Shown piece by piece: positions 1 to 9,840 of a DNA stretch of 64,000 nt. The number at the start of each line of letters is the position of its first letter. The first letter of the stretch is position 1. A program made the position numbers and the translations under genes. The notes below the pieces were generated by a model that was not told the origin of the DNA, did not search any database, and saw nothing but the letters and a program-made list of their open reading frames with translations. This DNA is from Faecalicatena absiana (GTDB lineage Bacteria > Bacillota > Bacilli > Lactobacillales > Lactobacillaceae), in NCBI GenBank assembly GCA_017309015.1, contig JAEDAG010000004.1:124001-188000 (forward strand), in the 5' to 3' direction.

Positions 1-451
1 CGGAAGTATCGATCATCACGACTTCCCCGCCAGCCATCTCAATATTGGTGAAGTACAAAGAGAAGACTGGAGTTGGCACCAGCACCTTGTCGCCTGGATT
101 CAAGAGTCCGATCAGGGCTGCCGTAATGGCTTCGGTTGCCCCATCAGTGACGATGACCTCAGTTTCCGGATCATAATGCACGCTTCTGGTATCTTCCAGA
201 TATGAACTGATTGCTTGGCGCAGGGCCAGCTTTCCTTTAGATGGCCCATAGTGCGAGTCGTTGTTTTCAATTCCGCGGATCGCGGCTTGCTTGACGTGCT
301 CTGGAACGGAAAAGTCAGGTTCACCCAGGGTCAGCTTGATGATCCCGGGGATAGCGGAAATTTCCTCGTCAAAAGCCCGGATCGCCGAAGGGGCAATCTT
401 GGCCAAGTTTTGGTTGCCTAAGCTTTGCAAATTTGGATTCAATTCTGGCAT
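1..451 (-). CDS. patA: N-acetyl-LL-2,6-diaminopimelate (DAP) aminotransferase, 3' end beyond window
   Basis: N-terminal 150 residues of a class I/II PLP aminotransferase. It starts MPELNPNLQSLGNQ at ATG 451, preceded by ATAGGAAAGAAAG. The visible part has the fold-type I landmarks LTLGEPDF (substrate-contacting N-terminal segment), the SHYGPSKGKLALRQAI region and VTDGATEAI, the glycine/threonine cofactor-phosphate motif. In this family the enzyme transaminates N-acetyl-2-amino-6-ketopimelate to N-acetyl-LL-DAP. Being last gene of the dapH-dapL-dapA-dapB operon, 18 bases after dapB, supports that role over a generic aspartate aminotransferase. The PLP lysine lies outside the window. Confidence 0.85.
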   Translation of the reverse strand, partial: MPELNPNLQSLGNQNLAKIAPSAIRAFDEEISAIPGIIKLTLGEPDFSVPEHVKQAAIRGIENNDSHYGPSKGKLALRQAISSYLEDTRSVHYDPETEVIVTDGATEAITAALIGLLNPGDKVLVPTPVFSLYFTNIEMAGGEVVMIDTS

Positions 452-469
452 ATTGCGCTTTCTTTCCTA

Positions 470-1249
470 TTACAAGATATTTTCCAAGCCAACTACAAGC
501 TGATCCAGCTCGCCGACCCGTTCCAGGGCTACCTTGACCCCGCTCATGAAGGAGCCGCGGTCAAATGAGTCCTGGCGGATGGTCAAAGCTTCACCCTTGC
601 CGCCGAAAAGCACCTGCTCATGAGCGATGTAGCCTGGCAGACGAACGGCGTGGATCTTAATTCCCTGATAATCGCCACCGCGGGCGCCAGCCAGGCTTTC
701 AGTCGTATCAGGGGCGGTTTGGTGAGGCTCACGGACTTCCGCGATCATTTTAGCAGTGCTCAAGGCCGTGCCGGATGGGGCATCCTTCTTGTCCTCATGG
801 TGCATTTCGATGATTTCAACGTCTGGAAAGTACTTGGCTGCTTCCTTGGCAAACTTCATCAGCAACACGGCTGACATGCCAAAGTTTGGCGCGATCAGGC
901 CGCCCAGATGCTTTTTCTTGGACAAGGCCAGCAATTCGCCTTCTTGCTCGTCAGTCAAGCCAGTCGTGCCGACTACAGGGCGAAAGCCATGTTCTAAAGC
1001 AAACTTGACATTGCCATAAACAGCTGACGGCACCGTGAAGTCTACCCACACATCAGCGATCCCAGCTGGAATGTCTGCTCTGTTGGTAAAAATTTTCGCC
1101 GCTACGGGCAGCTGGTAGTCTTCCGGGTTCTGACTCTTCAAGGTATGCGCCAAGCCCGCCGTGATTTCAAAGCCTGGCAGACTGTTGACCAAGTTAACGG
1201 CTTGCTGGCCCATTGACCCAGCAAAACCAGCTATCAATACTTTTGTCAT
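470..1249 (-). CDS. dapB: 4-hydroxy-tetrahydrodipicolinate reductase
   Basis: Reduces hydroxy-tetrahydrodipicolinate to tetrahydrodipicolinate with NAD(P)H. The 259 aa are normal for DapB. Visible are the N-terminal Rossmann motif ([15 protein letters not shown]), the VDFTVPSAV strand, [21 protein letters not shown], the family signature [18 protein letters not shown] (catalytic His and Lys), and the C-terminal [14 protein letters not shown]. The ATG overlaps the stop of dapA (TAATG), indicating translational coupling. Confidence 0.96.
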   Translation of the reverse strand: MTKVLIAGFAGSMGQQAVNLVNSLPGFEITAGLAHTLKSQNPEDYQLPVAAKIFTNRADIPAGIADVWVDFTVPSAVYGNVKFALEHGFRPVVGTTGLTDEQEGELLALSKKKHLGGLIAPNFGMSAVLLMKFAKEAAKYFPDVEIIEMHHEDKKDAPSGTALSTAKMIAEVREPHQTAPDTTESLAGARGGDYQGIKIHAVRLPGYIAHEQVLFGGKGEALTIRQDSFDRGSFMSGVKVALERVGELDQLVVGLENIL

Positions 1250-2178
1250 TATGCAATTTCTCCTAACTCAAGTGGCAGATTCTTTGACAGGGCATCCGCT
1301 GGCAAGCCAAGAGCCGCAGCCAATTGTTCTTTGTCTTCATCGTCCAGTGGCAGAATCGGCAGCCGGCAGCCGCCAACGGCAAAGCCTTGGGCGTTCAAGA
1401 CTGCCTTTACAGGAGATGGTGACGGGAACATGAACAAGGCGCTCATCCGCGGGGTCAGCCATCTTTGCAGCCGACCAGCTGAAGCATAGTTGCCCGCGTA
1501 CAGGTCATCATACATCCGGCGCATCTTCTCGCAGTAAACGTGGGTAGCAACGGAAATGACACCGTCCGCGCCGAGCACGCGAGCCGTCAGGGCTTGAGCA
1601 TCTTCGCCGGTGAAAAGGGCAAAGTTGGCTGGACGCTTGTCAACGATCTCTTCGATCTCTTCCAAAGAGGCACATTGCTTGATCCCTGCAATGTTAGGGT
1701 GCTGAGCCAGTTCAAGAATGGTTGAGACTTCCATCTTGACGCCTGTTCTGCCGGGGATGTTGTACATGATGACTGGGATGTCGACATTGTCAGCCACGGC
1801 CGTGAAGTGCGCCTTCATGCACTTTTGGTTTGGCTTGTTGTATGGCGGAACCACAACCAAAGCATAGTCGATCCCAGGAATTTGTGCAACTTCTTGGGTA
1901 AAGGCAATAGTTTCAGCGGTGTTGTTTGAGCCAGTCCCGGCAATTACGGGCACGCGGCCGCCAACGATCTTGCCAAATTCAGTGTAGAGCTGGATCTTTT
2001 CATCATGAGTCAGGGTTGGGGTTTCACCCGTGGTCCCGCCGATAACGAAGCCGTTGCATCCCTGGTCAATCAAGCGGTTGGTCAACTGTGCCAAAACCTT
2101 GAAATCGATGTGGTTGTCCGCGTCAAATGGGGTAATGATGGCCGTAAGCAAGTCAGAATCTTGTAATTGATTGTTCAT
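1249..2178 (-). CDS. dapA: 4-hydroxy-tetrahydrodipicolinate synthase
   Basis: Condenses pyruvate with aspartate semialdehyde, the committed step of DAP synthesis. The 309-aa TIM barrel shows [10 protein letters not shown] (pyruvate-binding TT), [11 protein letters not shown] (Tyr of the catalytic triad), YNIPGRTGV (second Tyr and Arg) and AGIKQCAS, whose lysine forms the Schiff base. Start ATG 2178 follows TAGGAGAAAGACAA. It overlaps dapB by the TAATG junction and lies 78 bases after dapL. Confidence 0.96.
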   Translation of the reverse strand: MNNQLQDSDLLTAIITPFDADNHIDFKVLAQLTNRLIDQGCNGFVIGGTTGETPTLTHDEKIQLYTEFGKIVGGRVPVIAGTGSNNTAETIAFTQEVAQIPGIDYALVVVPPYNKPNQKCMKAHFTAVADNVDIPVIMYNIPGRTGVKMEVSTILELAQHPNIAGIKQCASLEEIEEIVDKRPANFALFTGEDAQALTARVLGADGVISVATHVYCEKMRRMYDDLYAGNYASAGRLQRWLTPRMSALFMFPSPSPVKAVLNAQGFAVGGCRLPILPLDDEDKEQLAAALGLPADALSKNLPLELGEIA

Positions 2179-2256
2179 TTGTCTTTCTCCTAGCGTATCT
2201 GCTTTTCGCTGTTGTGCTTTCTTAATATTTACTGTCGTACTGTTGTTAGTAGCGCT

Positions 2257-3408
2257 TTACTGGTCCATCCGGTAGTTCAAAAAGCCGTTGATGGCGGTCA
2301 CGCCCTTATAGATGGCTTCCTCTTTGGGCTTGAGAGTGGCTGAGTGAAGCGATGAATCATCGTCAATTCCCAGCCAGAACATGGTGCCTGGGAACTTGGC
2401 AAGCAGGAAGCCGAAGTCTTCACCTGTCATTGCTGGCTTGGTTTCGATGAACTCAACGTCTGGCTCCCCCTTCATGTAATTAATGAAGTTGGCGGTCAAT
2501 TCCGGGTTGTTTTCTACTGGCCAATAGCCGCCTTGGTTAAGCCCCAGGTCCACTTTGACCCCAAAACTGAGCTCAATTCCGTGACAGATCTCAGCCAGCC
2601 GCTGGTCGATCAGCTCGATCATCTTTTGCGTCAGCCCCCGGATCGTGCCTTCGATGCGGGCATGATCGGCAATCACGTTGCGAATGCTGCCAGCTTCTAC
2701 CTTGCCCAAGGTCACAACCCCGCTTTGAATCGGGTCGATGCTGCGGGAAATGATGGTCTGTATCTGCATGATCAAGGCTGCCGCGGCAACGACCGCGTCT
2801 TTGGCCTGATGCGGAAAGGCTGCGTGCCCGCCTTTGCCCCAAACATCGATATTGACTTCCGTCGTGCCCGCGAAAAGGGTGCCGTTCAAGCAGCCAATTG
2901 CTCCTGCTGGCAAGCCGGGATTGTCATGAAGCCCATAAAACTCGTCTGGCTTCCATTCTCCTGAGAACAAGCCCAGTTCATATGCCCGCTTGCCGCCGCT
3001 TTCGCTCTCTTCAGCCGGCTGGAAGAAAAACAGCAGATTGTCTTTTGGCTGATGCTCACTAAAATAGCTCAATACGCCCAGGGCGACGGTCATGTGGATG
3101 TCGTGCCCGCAGGCATGCATCACATGGGGATGCTTGGATTTAAATGGCAGACCGGTTACTTCCTCAACCGGCAGAGCATCGATATCCGCCCGGTAGCCAA
3201 TCGTGCGCTTGGGCTGACTCCCCTTGACCAAGACCATGAGGGCGGTTGGCAATTCCGCTGGCTCTCTGATGGTCAGGTAGTCCTGCTTCATTTGCTTGAT
3301 CACGTCTAATAAGTAAGCGTGGGTTTCCTTTTCCTGCAGGGCCAATTCAGGGATCTCATGCAAGTGGCGCCGGATCTGAATCAGCTCTTCTTCTGTCAAA
3401 GCTGCCAT
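2257..3408 (-). CDS. dapL: N-acetyldiaminopimelate deacetylase (M20 family)
   Basis: 383-aa zinc amidohydrolase of the M20/YkuR type, removing acetate from N-acetyl-LL-DAP. Metal-binding motifs include HACGHDIHMT (about residues 98-107), FFQPAEES and FYGLHDNPGLPAG. The dimerisation-domain GKGGHAAFPHQAKDA and late TGEDFG and LHSATLKPKEE are also present. Start ATG 3408 follows AAGGAAGTTTTTGAA. Its place between dapH and dapA fixes the substrate as acetyl-DAP rather than hippurate or acetyl-amino acids, which relatives hydrolyse. Confidence 0.92.
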   Translation of the reverse strand: MAALTEEELIQIRRHLHEIPELALQEKETHAYLLDVIKQMKQDYLTIREPAELPTALMVLVKGSQPKRTIGYRADIDALPVEEVTGLPFKSKHPHVMHACGHDIHMTVALGVLSYFSEHQPKDNLLFFFQPAEESESGGKRAYELGLFSGEWKPDEFYGLHDNPGLPAGAIGCLNGTLFAGTTEVNIDVWGKGGHAAFPHQAKDAVVAAAALIMQIQTIISRSIDPIQSGVVTLGKVEAGSIRNVIADHARIEGTIRGLTQKMIELIDQRLAEICHGIELSFGVKVDLGLNQGGYWPVENNPELTANFINYMKGEPDVEFIETKPAMTGEDFGFLLAKFPGTMFWLGIDDDSSLHSATLKPKEEAIYKGVTAINGFLNYRMDQ

Positions 3409-3450
3409 TTCAAAAACTTCCTTAATATTGCTGAACTTCTTCTGTCATCC

Positions 3451-4164
3451 TTAAAGCTTGCGCAGGTCTTCTTCAAGACCGGTCTTGCTTTCCGTCTTTT
3501 CATCGACTTGCTTCAAGACTCTGGCTGGCACGCCGCCGACCACCGTGTGCGGGGCCACGTCCTTGGTAACCACAGCACCAGCAGCCACCACGGCGCCTTC
3601 GCCGACATGAACGCCTTCAAGTACGACCGCGTTGGCCCCGATCAGGACGTCGTCGTCCACGCGAACCGGCTCAGCGGATGCTGGCTCAATTACCCCAGCT
3701 AAGACAGTGCCGGCACCGATGTGGCAGTTCTTGCCAACAATTGCCCGGCCACCAAGCACGGCGCCCATGTCAATCATTGACCCTTCGCCAATTTCTGCCC
3801 CGATATTGATTACGGCCCCCATCATGATGACGGCATTGTCACCGATCACGACTTGGTCGCGAATAAAGGCACCTGGTTCGATGCGGGCATTGACTTCCTT
3901 GATGTCAAGCATTGGCACGGCAGAGTTGCGCGCGTTGTTCTCAACCCGGACGGAAGCAAAGTCACCCTTGTGCTCCTCAAGGAAGGGCTTGAGATCCTTC
4001 CAGTCCCCGAAGACCACGCCGGTCTTTGCTTCTACAAAAGGATCCGTACCTTCTGGAAAGCTCAGCTGATCCAGTCCTTCACCGCGCAGGTAAACCTTGA
4101 CCGGAGTCTTCTTTGGCGCGGAGCCAATGTAGTTGATAATGCTTTGTGCGTCTAATTCTGCCAT
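3451..4164 (-). CDS. dapH: 2,3,4,5-tetrahydropyridine-2,6-dicarboxylate N-acetyltransferase
   Basis: First gene of the lysine operon. It acetylates tetrahydrodipicolinate with acetyl-CoA, defining the acetyl branch. The protein (237 aa, [14 protein letters not shown]) has an N-terminal DapH domain, then left-handed beta-helix hexapeptide repeats ([35 protein letters not shown] and following). I chose ATG 4164 because AAAGAGGTTAACAAA precedes it; the in-frame ATG at 4182 has no ribosome site. The gene begins soon after the riboswitch terminator. Confidence 0.94.
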   Translation of the reverse strand: MAELDAQSIINYIGSAPKKTPVKVYLRGEGLDQLSFPEGTDPFVEAKTGVVFGDWKDLKPFLEEHKGDFASVRVENNARNSAVPMLDIKEVNARIEPGAFIRDQVVIGDNAVIMMGAVINIGAEIGEGSMIDMGAVLGGRAIVGKNCHIGAGTVLAGVIEPASAEPVRVDDDVLIGANAVVLEGVHVGEGAVVAAGAVVTKDVAPHTVVGGVPARVLKQVDEKTESKTGLEEDLRKL

Positions 4165-4225
4165 TTTGTTAACCTCTTTCAAATTTCCATTTAATTTGGG
4201 AGCGCCCGCGAAATTGACAAATAAA

Positions 4226-4455
4226 AAGCCCCGGGTTGCTTACGCAATCTGGAGCTTGAATAAATTCATCATTAAATCCGTCAATTGCAAGCGCAACGCA
4301 GGTAAATTCCCTGCGACAGTCTGCAGCTTCTTCAACTGCAACCCAGCCAATTTGCCCTAGCCATCTCGACAAACGCTTCGGCAACCGCCCCTTTCACGTG
4401 GGGTCAAAACCTGGCCGGCTCTCCCGCGCTACTGATGTTGGCTGCGCCTCTTCAA
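4226..4455 (-). promoter_or_regulatory. Lysine riboswitch (L box) with intrinsic terminator
   Basis: Read leftward, the leader carries L-box landmarks in order: AGAGGCGCAGCC, AGTAGCGCGGGAGAGCC, GTGAAAGGGGCGG, GCCGAAGCG, GGCTGGGTTGC and the GACTGTCGCAGGGAA region. The expression platform is a hairpin at 4226-4257 (AAGCTCCAGATTGC, loop GTAA, GCAACCCGGGGCTT) followed by TTTTTA. In this class lysine binding stabilises the aptamer and favours the terminator, so excess lysine should shut off dapH-patA. Confidence 0.92.
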
Positions 4456-4463
4456 TTGCCTAC

Positions 4464-4492
4464 AGTCTAGTTTAATTTTGTGAGCTTGTCAA
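4464..4492 (-). promoter_or_regulatory. Promoter of the lysine operon
   Basis: A perfect TTGACA -35 box (4487-4492) lies 17 bases from TAGACT (4464-4469). Transcription would begin just upstream of the riboswitch aptamer. Confidence 0.75.
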
Positions 4493-4619
4493 TGTATTTT
4501 TCATGCCTTTTTAATAGCACGTGTAATTTTTCCTTTGCAGAAAAAATATTTACCTGGCAAGATCCCAATCCTGGAGCGGATCGCGGCGGATTTCAGCCTC
4601 ATGAATTGCAGAATATATT

Positions 4620-4648
4620 TTGCAAATTAGAAAAAATCATGCTATTGT
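4620..4648 (+). promoter_or_regulatory. Putative promoter of aspartokinase-dapF
   Basis: TTGCAA (4620-4625), 17-base spacer, then TATTGT (4643-4648). It sits 55 bases before the aspartokinase start and diverges from the lysine-operon promoter. No riboswitch is seen on this strand. Confidence 0.45.
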
Positions 4649-4703
4649 CCTACATAGTTTAAAAATTAATTAAAGTCTTTTTGAACTAAGGAGTGCTTTT
4701 CAC

Positions 4704-6062
4704 ATGAAAGTTGTAAAATTCGGGGGCAGTTCCTTGGCCAGCGGTCCTGCCGTTGCCAACGCCCTCAAGATTATCACCAGTGATCCAGAACGGCAGATCG
4801 TAGTAACTTCTGCGCCCGGCAAGCGTCACGCTGGCGATATCAAAGTTACCGACCTATTGATCAGATATGCCAACCAGATCATTGATGGCAAAAACGCCAG
4901 CGCTACGGTTGAAGAAATCTTCCAGCGCTATGTGGAAATTGGCCACTACTTTGGCGTAGAAGAAGGCAAAATCTCACATCTGCGCGATATTCTGCTTTCT
5001 CTGCCAAATGGCAACTATCCAAACAACGAATACCTGATGGCCGCCTTCAAGGCCCATGGCGAATGTCTGAATGCCCAATTGATCGCCATCATCTTGAAAG
5101 AGCAGGGCGTAAAGGCCCGCTTCGTTGATCCAAAAGCCGCCGGCTTGACGGTAACTGGCTCACCCAACAATGCGTCTATCGCTCCAGAAAGCTACCAAGC
5201 CCTGGAGAACTTTGAATATGAGCCTGACGAAAAACTGATCTTCCCTGGCTTTTATGGCTATACCTTGGCTGGCCACATTGCTACTTTCTCCAGAGGCGGC
5301 TCTGACATTACCGGGGCTATTCTTGCCCGGGGCTTCCATGCCGATCTCTATGAGAACTTTACCGACGTTGACGCGATTTTCTCCGCCAACCCAGCCGTAG
5401 TCGACCACCCGCTGCCAATCCAGACCATGACTTACCGGGAAATGCGGGAACTGTCTTACGCTGGCTTTTCAGTCTTTCATGATGAGGCCTTGATTCCTGC
5501 TATCCAGGGGCAGATCCCAATCAACGTCAAAAACACCCAGCACCCTGAAAAACGTGGGACCATGATCGTTCCGGAAAAGCACTTCAAGCCTGAACATATC
5601 ATGACTGGGATCGCGTCCAGCAAGCACTTCGCGGCTCTTTACCTGCACAAGTACCTCATCAACAAGGAAGTTGGCTTTACCCTCCGGATTCTGAACATCC
5701 TCAGCAAATATGGCCTTTCCTACGAACACATGCCAACTGGGATTGACGATTTGACCATTATCTTTGACAAGAATAAGCTGAGTGATGAAATCATCGATTC
5801 AGTCTGCGATGACATTCAAACTGAAATCAATCCTGACCACCTGGAATGGATCAACGACTACGCCATTATCATGATCGTTGGCGAAGGCATGAAGAATCAT
5901 ATCGGCGTCATGCGCGATATTGCCACTCCAGTCGCTGCCCAAGGGATTTCCCTGCGCATGGTCAACCAAGGCTCATCAGAAATCTCGATCATGATCGGGA
6001 CGACCACTGAAGACGCTGACCGGGCGGTTAAGGCGATCTACGACTACTTTTTCAAGCGCTAA
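4704..6062 (+). CDS. lysC: Aspartate kinase
   Basis: Phosphorylates aspartate, the entry step to lysine/DAP, threonine and methionine. The 452 aa begin with the kinase signature KVVKFGGSSLASG. RGGSDITGA and FTDVDAIFSANPAVV lie in the catalytic domain, and the C-terminal third forms the ACT regulatory pair (GFTLRILNILSKYGLSYEHM; IGVMRDIATPVAAQGISLRM). Length and layout resemble the Bacillus YclM-type enzyme III more than alpha/beta aspartokinase II, as no internal beta start is obvious. Start ATG 4704 follows AAGGAGTGCTTTTCAC. dapF follows after 11 bases. Confidence 0.94.
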   Translation: MKVVKFGGSSLASGPAVANALKIITSDPERQIVVTSAPGKRHAGDIKVTDLLIRYANQIIDGKNASATVEEIFQRYVEIGHYFGVEEGKISHLRDILLSLPNGNYPNNEYLMAAFKAHGECLNAQLIAIILKEQGVKARFVDPKAAGLTVTGSPNNASIAPESYQALENFEYEPDEKLIFPGFYGYTLAGHIATFSRGGSDITGAILARGFHADLYENFTDVDAIFSANPAVVDHPLPIQTMTYREMRELSYAGFSVFHDEALIPAIQGQIPINVKNTQHPEKRGTMIVPEKHFKPEHIMTGIASSKHFAALYLHKYLINKEVGFTLRILNILSKYGLSYEHMPTGIDDLTIIFDKNKLSDEIIDSVCDDIQTEINPDHLEWINDYAIIMIVGEGMKNHIGVMRDIATPVAAQGISLRMVNQGSSEISIMIGTTTEDADRAVKAIYDYFFKR

Positions 6063-6073
6063 AGGAGACAATT

Positions 6074-7066
6074 ATGACCAAGCTTTTGAAGGTTCACGGC
6101 TCACAAAATCAATTTTTCATCTTGGACCAGACCGTGCTCAAGCAGCCATTGAGCGACGCAGAGCTTAAAGCACTGACGATCAAGCTGACTGACCCGGAAA
6201 CGGGCCTTTTAGGCGGTGCTGACGGCGTTCTGGCAATCAGCCAGTCTGATCATCCAGGGGTGCTCGGCAAGATGCGGGTTATCAACGCCGACGGCAGTGA
6301 GGCTTCAATGTGCGGCAATGGCTTGCGCACCGTGGCCCGCTACTTGTCCGAAAAGACCGGCCAGGACCAGTTCAAGGTTGAAACCATGTATACGGATCTG
6401 CAAGTCCGCCGCCAGCCTGATTTTGCCCCTGGCGTGCCAGCCATGGCGGTCGAGATTTCACCGGTCAAGTTTGCCAAGGAAGACCTGCCTTTTGACAACC
6501 TGGGCCATGAACGCCTTTTAGACACTTTGGTCCCAGAATTCGTTCCCGGCTGGAAGTTCAGTGCGCTTGCCGTGCCAAACCCGCACTTGGTCACCTTCAT
6601 CAAGCAAGCTGAGCTGACGAGCCCGGTCTTGGGCGAACTGGGGACTTACCTCAACGGCACCAACCCTTACTTCTCCGATGGCGTCAACGTCAATTACGTC
6701 GTTATCCGCGGTGAAAATGAGCTCTTCGTCCGCACCTTTGAAAGAGGAGTCGGCTTCACCAACGCTTGCGGGACGGGGATGTCGGCCAGCTCACTGGTCT
6801 TTGTCCTGACCCACCCTGATTTAGGCCATTTCAATCAGCCAATCACCGTCTTTAACCCTGGCGGCATGGTTAAGACCATCTTGCATAACGAAGATCACAA
6901 GTATTGGATCGAATTGATCGGCAACGCGACTGAAACCCATGAAGTGGAGATTGCGGAAGCTGATCTGCATCAAGCCCGCATCGATCAAAATGCGGCTAAG
7001 ATCACGGAAACTGGCGAACAGGCTGCCTACATGAGCTTCGTTGATCAGTTGCCTGCAGTCCGTTAA
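6074..7066 (+). CDS. dapF: Diaminopimelate epimerase
   Basis: Interconverts LL- and meso-DAP without a cofactor. The 330 aa contain both cysteine motifs of the family: EASMCGNGLRTVARYL (first catalytic Cys, residue about 80) and GVGFTNACGTGMSAS (second, about 233). GDGVNVNYV and NPHLVTFI are also family-like. The length exceeds the common 270-280 aa through small insertions and a C-terminal tail, as in lactobacilli. Start ATG 6074 follows AAAGGAGACAATT. Confidence 0.94.
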   Translation: MTKLLKVHGSQNQFFILDQTVLKQPLSDAELKALTIKLTDPETGLLGGADGVLAISQSDHPGVLGKMRVINADGSEASMCGNGLRTVARYLSEKTGQDQFKVETMYTDLQVRRQPDFAPGVPAMAVEISPVKFAKEDLPFDNLGHERLLDTLVPEFVPGWKFSALAVPNPHLVTFIKQAELTSPVLGELGTYLNGTNPYFSDGVNVNYVVIRGENELFVRTFERGVGFTNACGTGMSASSLVFVLTHPDLGHFNQPITVFNPGGMVKTILHNEDHKYWIELIGNATETHEVEIAEADLHQARIDQNAAKITETGEQAAYMSFVDQLPAVR

Positions 7067-7101
7067 ACCTTAGCCAAACTATTTACATAACAATAATTAT
7101 G

Positions 7102-7140
7102 ATAGAGGATATCTAACTTACTGGATATCCTCTATTTTTT
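7102..7140 (+). terminator. Terminator after dapF
   Basis: Perfect 12-bp stem ATAGAGGATATC / GATATCCTCTAT, 10-base loop, then a T run. It ends the aspartokinase-dapF transcript; the tract after it enters the converging gene at 7156. Confidence 0.88.
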
Positions 7141-7155
7141 ATGTTTTCTTTTATT

Positions 7156-9207
7156 TTAGATAAAGCTTTTAGCCTCCTTTTCAGCTGCCGTCTCCTGCTT
7201 GACCAGCCGGCAACTTGCAAGCAGCTGCCGCAGGTATTTCTTCTTAAAAGGATCATCTTCCAAGGTGATGGCCGGCGTCAGGTACTTTCTGCAGACCGTA
7301 CGGTTTCCCTGCAAGAAGGCGGCACACTCTTCTTCAGCCATGCAAAAGACGGCTGGATGGTCGATCAAGCGCTTGAGCATCAGCAGCGCGTCGGCGCTGG
7401 CCAATTCATCAGGCAGATTGACAAGCTCATGCCAAAGCTTGAAATCAGTCTCCCGCTCGCCATCCTTGCTGGCAAGCGACTGCTGGATAAAGCTCTCTGT
7501 CAAGCTGCTTGGCACCAGTTCTTGATAATAGATCCGGTAGCTCAATAAGCAGCGGTCTTCCGCCGCGATCAGTCCACTCTTGAGCATTTGCTTGATCCGG
7601 CTTTCAATCATTTGATTGCTAAAAAGGCGAAAGTGCTTGTCATAAGCAGTCGGATGCAAGTCATCGTAAAAGTCAATGGACAGATCGCGCAGAATCTTAA
7701 CTACGTTCTTAGCCGTAATACGATATTCGTTGGTCATGGCCAGCTTGGCAATGGCAACAGCAACGATGTCCCCAAGCAATTTGTGCTCAGAGAGCTGCTT
7801 GGCGATTTTGGCCTCCCAGCTCGCTTCTTTGGACAAGCATCTGGTCAGAAAGGCTTGGCAGCTATCCACTGCTTGCTCATCAAGCGCAAAGGTGACTTGA
7901 TATGCTTTCCCCGACTTTCCCGTGGCAGTCACCTGAATCTGGTCCTTGGCCTTCAAGTACCTGCTGGCTACTTGCAGGCCATCAGCACTGCAACAGTCCA
8001 GAAATTCCTGATACTGACTGCATTTCCGCAAGGTCTGCTCAAAATTTTCGAGCATCTTGACCTTTTCTGGCGCCAATTCAAATCGTCCACTGGCCAAATC
8101 CAGGTCGACATAGCTGCAGGGCTCTGCCTGCTCCCAGTTGGCAAAGTCTTGGAAATAGTCAGCCATAATCCTGGTCTGTTCTTGCGTCAGCGAATCCAGC
8201 AGCTGAAATTGCTCAGGCTGAACTGGAAACTGCAGATAAATCCTGCCGCGACTAAGACGACATTTGCCCGCCTTAAGTTCTGCTGACTGCTTGAAGAAGG
8301 AAATGAGGCGCTCTTGGTCCAAGAGCTGATAACAGATCCAGCGCTTGAGCCGTTCGGGCGTAATCATCTGCTTGGCCGCTTCCGTGTCCAATAGCGGCCA
8401 TGCCTTCTCAAGGCCAGTCAGCAAATCTTTGGATTGGCTTAAGAATTCTGCCGTCATCCTGAGCAGTTCTGCTTCTCCATAGTCTTGGGGCACGACATTT
8501 TCAACCAAGTCGTCTTTCAGGCTTGCCAGAGCGTCATCAAGCAGCCGAGGATCAGAGCTCTTGGCAATTTTGAAGCGTGACTCTCTAAGCCGGAATTTTG
8601 CCTCTGGTTCGGCTATAGCCTCAATTGTCAGCTGCATCTCATCTTCCCATGCCGTCAGCGGTGCTAATCCATTGATTTTTATCCTGCCAAGCCGCTGACG
8701 GACGTATTGCAAGGGTTCAATCTGCCTCTTTGCAACTAGGCTTAACTCGCCAGTTGCTTTTACCAGCAGCTGGCAGCTTTGAAAATCATAGCGCATCTTG
8801 TCTTTTCCCTTCCGGTAGATATGACAGTCCTGTTCTTCCAGATCAGGATACTCGAGGTAAATCCTTCTGAGCATGGTGAGCTTGTCAAAGCCAATCCGCT
8901 TTGCCGAGGCCAGCCGCTGGCGGATTTTTGCGAGCATTTTCGCGTGCATGTGCCGACCTTCTTTAGCTTTAGGTCCACTGAAATCCAGCTTGATGATGTT
9001 GCCATCCGATGTAACCACGGCTTCCAAGCCTAAAAGCGGATCATCGGTCACTAGATCAATCATATAGTTTCCAGCATTCGACTTGCGGCACTTGATCTTC
9101 GTTGGATCGATAGCCAGCTCATTCTCATATCCATTCAGCAGATCAAGGGCGATGAGTACTGCGCCTTTTTCTGAAATCAAGCTTTTCCCTCCTTTCGTTT
9201 GCCGCAT
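7156..9207 (-). CDS. Unrecognised large protein, last gene of the MoxR/vWA cassette
   Basis: 683 aa from ATG 9207, which lies two bases after the preceding stop with AGGA six bases upstream. A TTG at 9180, preceded by AAAGGAGGGAAAAGC, is an equally strong start and would give 674 aa. I recognise no domain. There is no signal peptide or membrane segment and no Walker motif. Leucine- and charge-rich helices dominate, with several scattered cysteines but no SWIM-type CxC...CxH. Gene order (MoxR, vWA, 141 aa, this) suggests it is a partner or effector of an ATPase-vWA machine; that is inference. It converges on dapF. Confidence 0.85.
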   Translation of the reverse strand: MRQTKGGKSLISEKGAVLIALDLLNGYENELAIDPTKIKCRKSNAGNYMIDLVTDDPLLGLEAVVTSDGNIIKLDFSGPKAKEGRHMHAKMLAKIRQRLASAKRIGFDKLTMLRRIYLEYPDLEEQDCHIYRKGKDKMRYDFQSCQLLVKATGELSLVAKRQIEPLQYVRQRLGRIKINGLAPLTAWEDEMQLTIEAIAEPEAKFRLRESRFKIAKSSDPRLLDDALASLKDDLVENVVPQDYGEAELLRMTAEFLSQSKDLLTGLEKAWPLLDTEAAKQMITPERLKRWICYQLLDQERLISFFKQSAELKAGKCRLSRGRIYLQFPVQPEQFQLLDSLTQEQTRIMADYFQDFANWEQAEPCSYVDLDLASGRFELAPEKVKMLENFEQTLRKCSQYQEFLDCCSADGLQVASRYLKAKDQIQVTATGKSGKAYQVTFALDEQAVDSCQAFLTRCLSKEASWEAKIAKQLSEHKLLGDIVAVAIAKLAMTNEYRITAKNVVKILRDLSIDFYDDLHPTAYDKHFRLFSNQMIESRIKQMLKSGLIAAEDRCLLSYRIYYQELVPSSLTESFIQQSLASKDGERETDFKLWHELVNLPDELASADALLMLKRLIDHPAVFCMAEEECAAFLQGNRTVCRKYLTPAITLEDDPFKKKYLRQLLASCRLVKQETAAEKEAKSFI

Positions 9208-9209
9208 TT

Positions 9210-9635
9210 TCAGTCCTGTGTTTTGTCCGGATGGGTTCTCAAGAAGTCGTTAAACTGCTGGTTGAGCCGCTGCGCCATTTCTTCCGCTGGCTGCATAATC
9301 TGCTTCAGCACCTTCTGGCTTTTGAATGGATTGCTGCCATCTGGTTCAATCATGACCAGCATGCCTTCCATTAAATCACGTTGAACTTCTTTTGGCTTAC
9401 GCTGCCCATCCGCTTTATGCAGCTTGATCGTCACGCTGCTTGCCTTTGGCATGACCAGACAGGCCATTACTGCCGAAAATTTCCGGGTGGCTGAACTGAA
9501 GCTCACTCTCGGCTTGACCCACACGTAGATGCGCTCATCCGGCTTGATGCCGGCTTTGCGCGCGTCTTCGCGCAGCTGGGAGACAAGGCAGTCTAAATCA
9601 TCAGTCATGGTTGCGTCGCTTTTTATCTTGCTCAT
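9210..9635 (-). CDS. Unrecognised 141-aa protein of the MoxR/vWA cassette
   Basis: MSKIKSDATMTDDLDCLV... starts at ATG 9635, with GAAGGAGAAAAAT just upstream; the longer in-frame extension to 9689 has no such site. It is soluble, with an acidic N-terminus, a basic beta-rich centre (RIYVWVKPRVSFSSATRKF) and a helical C-terminus (EEMAQRLNQQFNDFLRTH). No family recognised. It overlaps nothing and stops two bases before the next gene, so the two are almost surely co-translated. The TnpB element separates it from the vWA gene. Confidence 0.8.
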   Translation of the reverse strand: MSKIKSDATMTDDLDCLVSQLREDARKAGIKPDERIYVWVKPRVSFSSATRKFSAVMACLVMPKASSVTIKLHKADGQRKPKEVQRDLMEGMLVMIEPDGSNPFKSQKVLKQIMQPAEEMAQRLNQQFNDFLRTHPDKTQD

Positions 9636-9840
9636 ATTTTTCTCCTTCGTGAGTTCGATTATCAAGATTGATCGGTTTACGCAACACATTAAAATACAGA
9701 TATCTCAGTCTTGTCCACTCACGACACAAGCGCTTTCAACGGCGCTGTTGCCAGCTTCCTGCAGATTAGTTCCAAATAAGAAATGGCTCTACGACGGCCT
9801 TTTCACTGGGGGATCTTGTCAAAAAATTTAGATAGCATCG

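Noticed and set aside
9690-9840. Separate promoter for the 141-aa and 683-aa genes
   Set aside because: Only poor matches (for example TTGCGT with a 15-base spacer to GATAAT); not strong enough to list.
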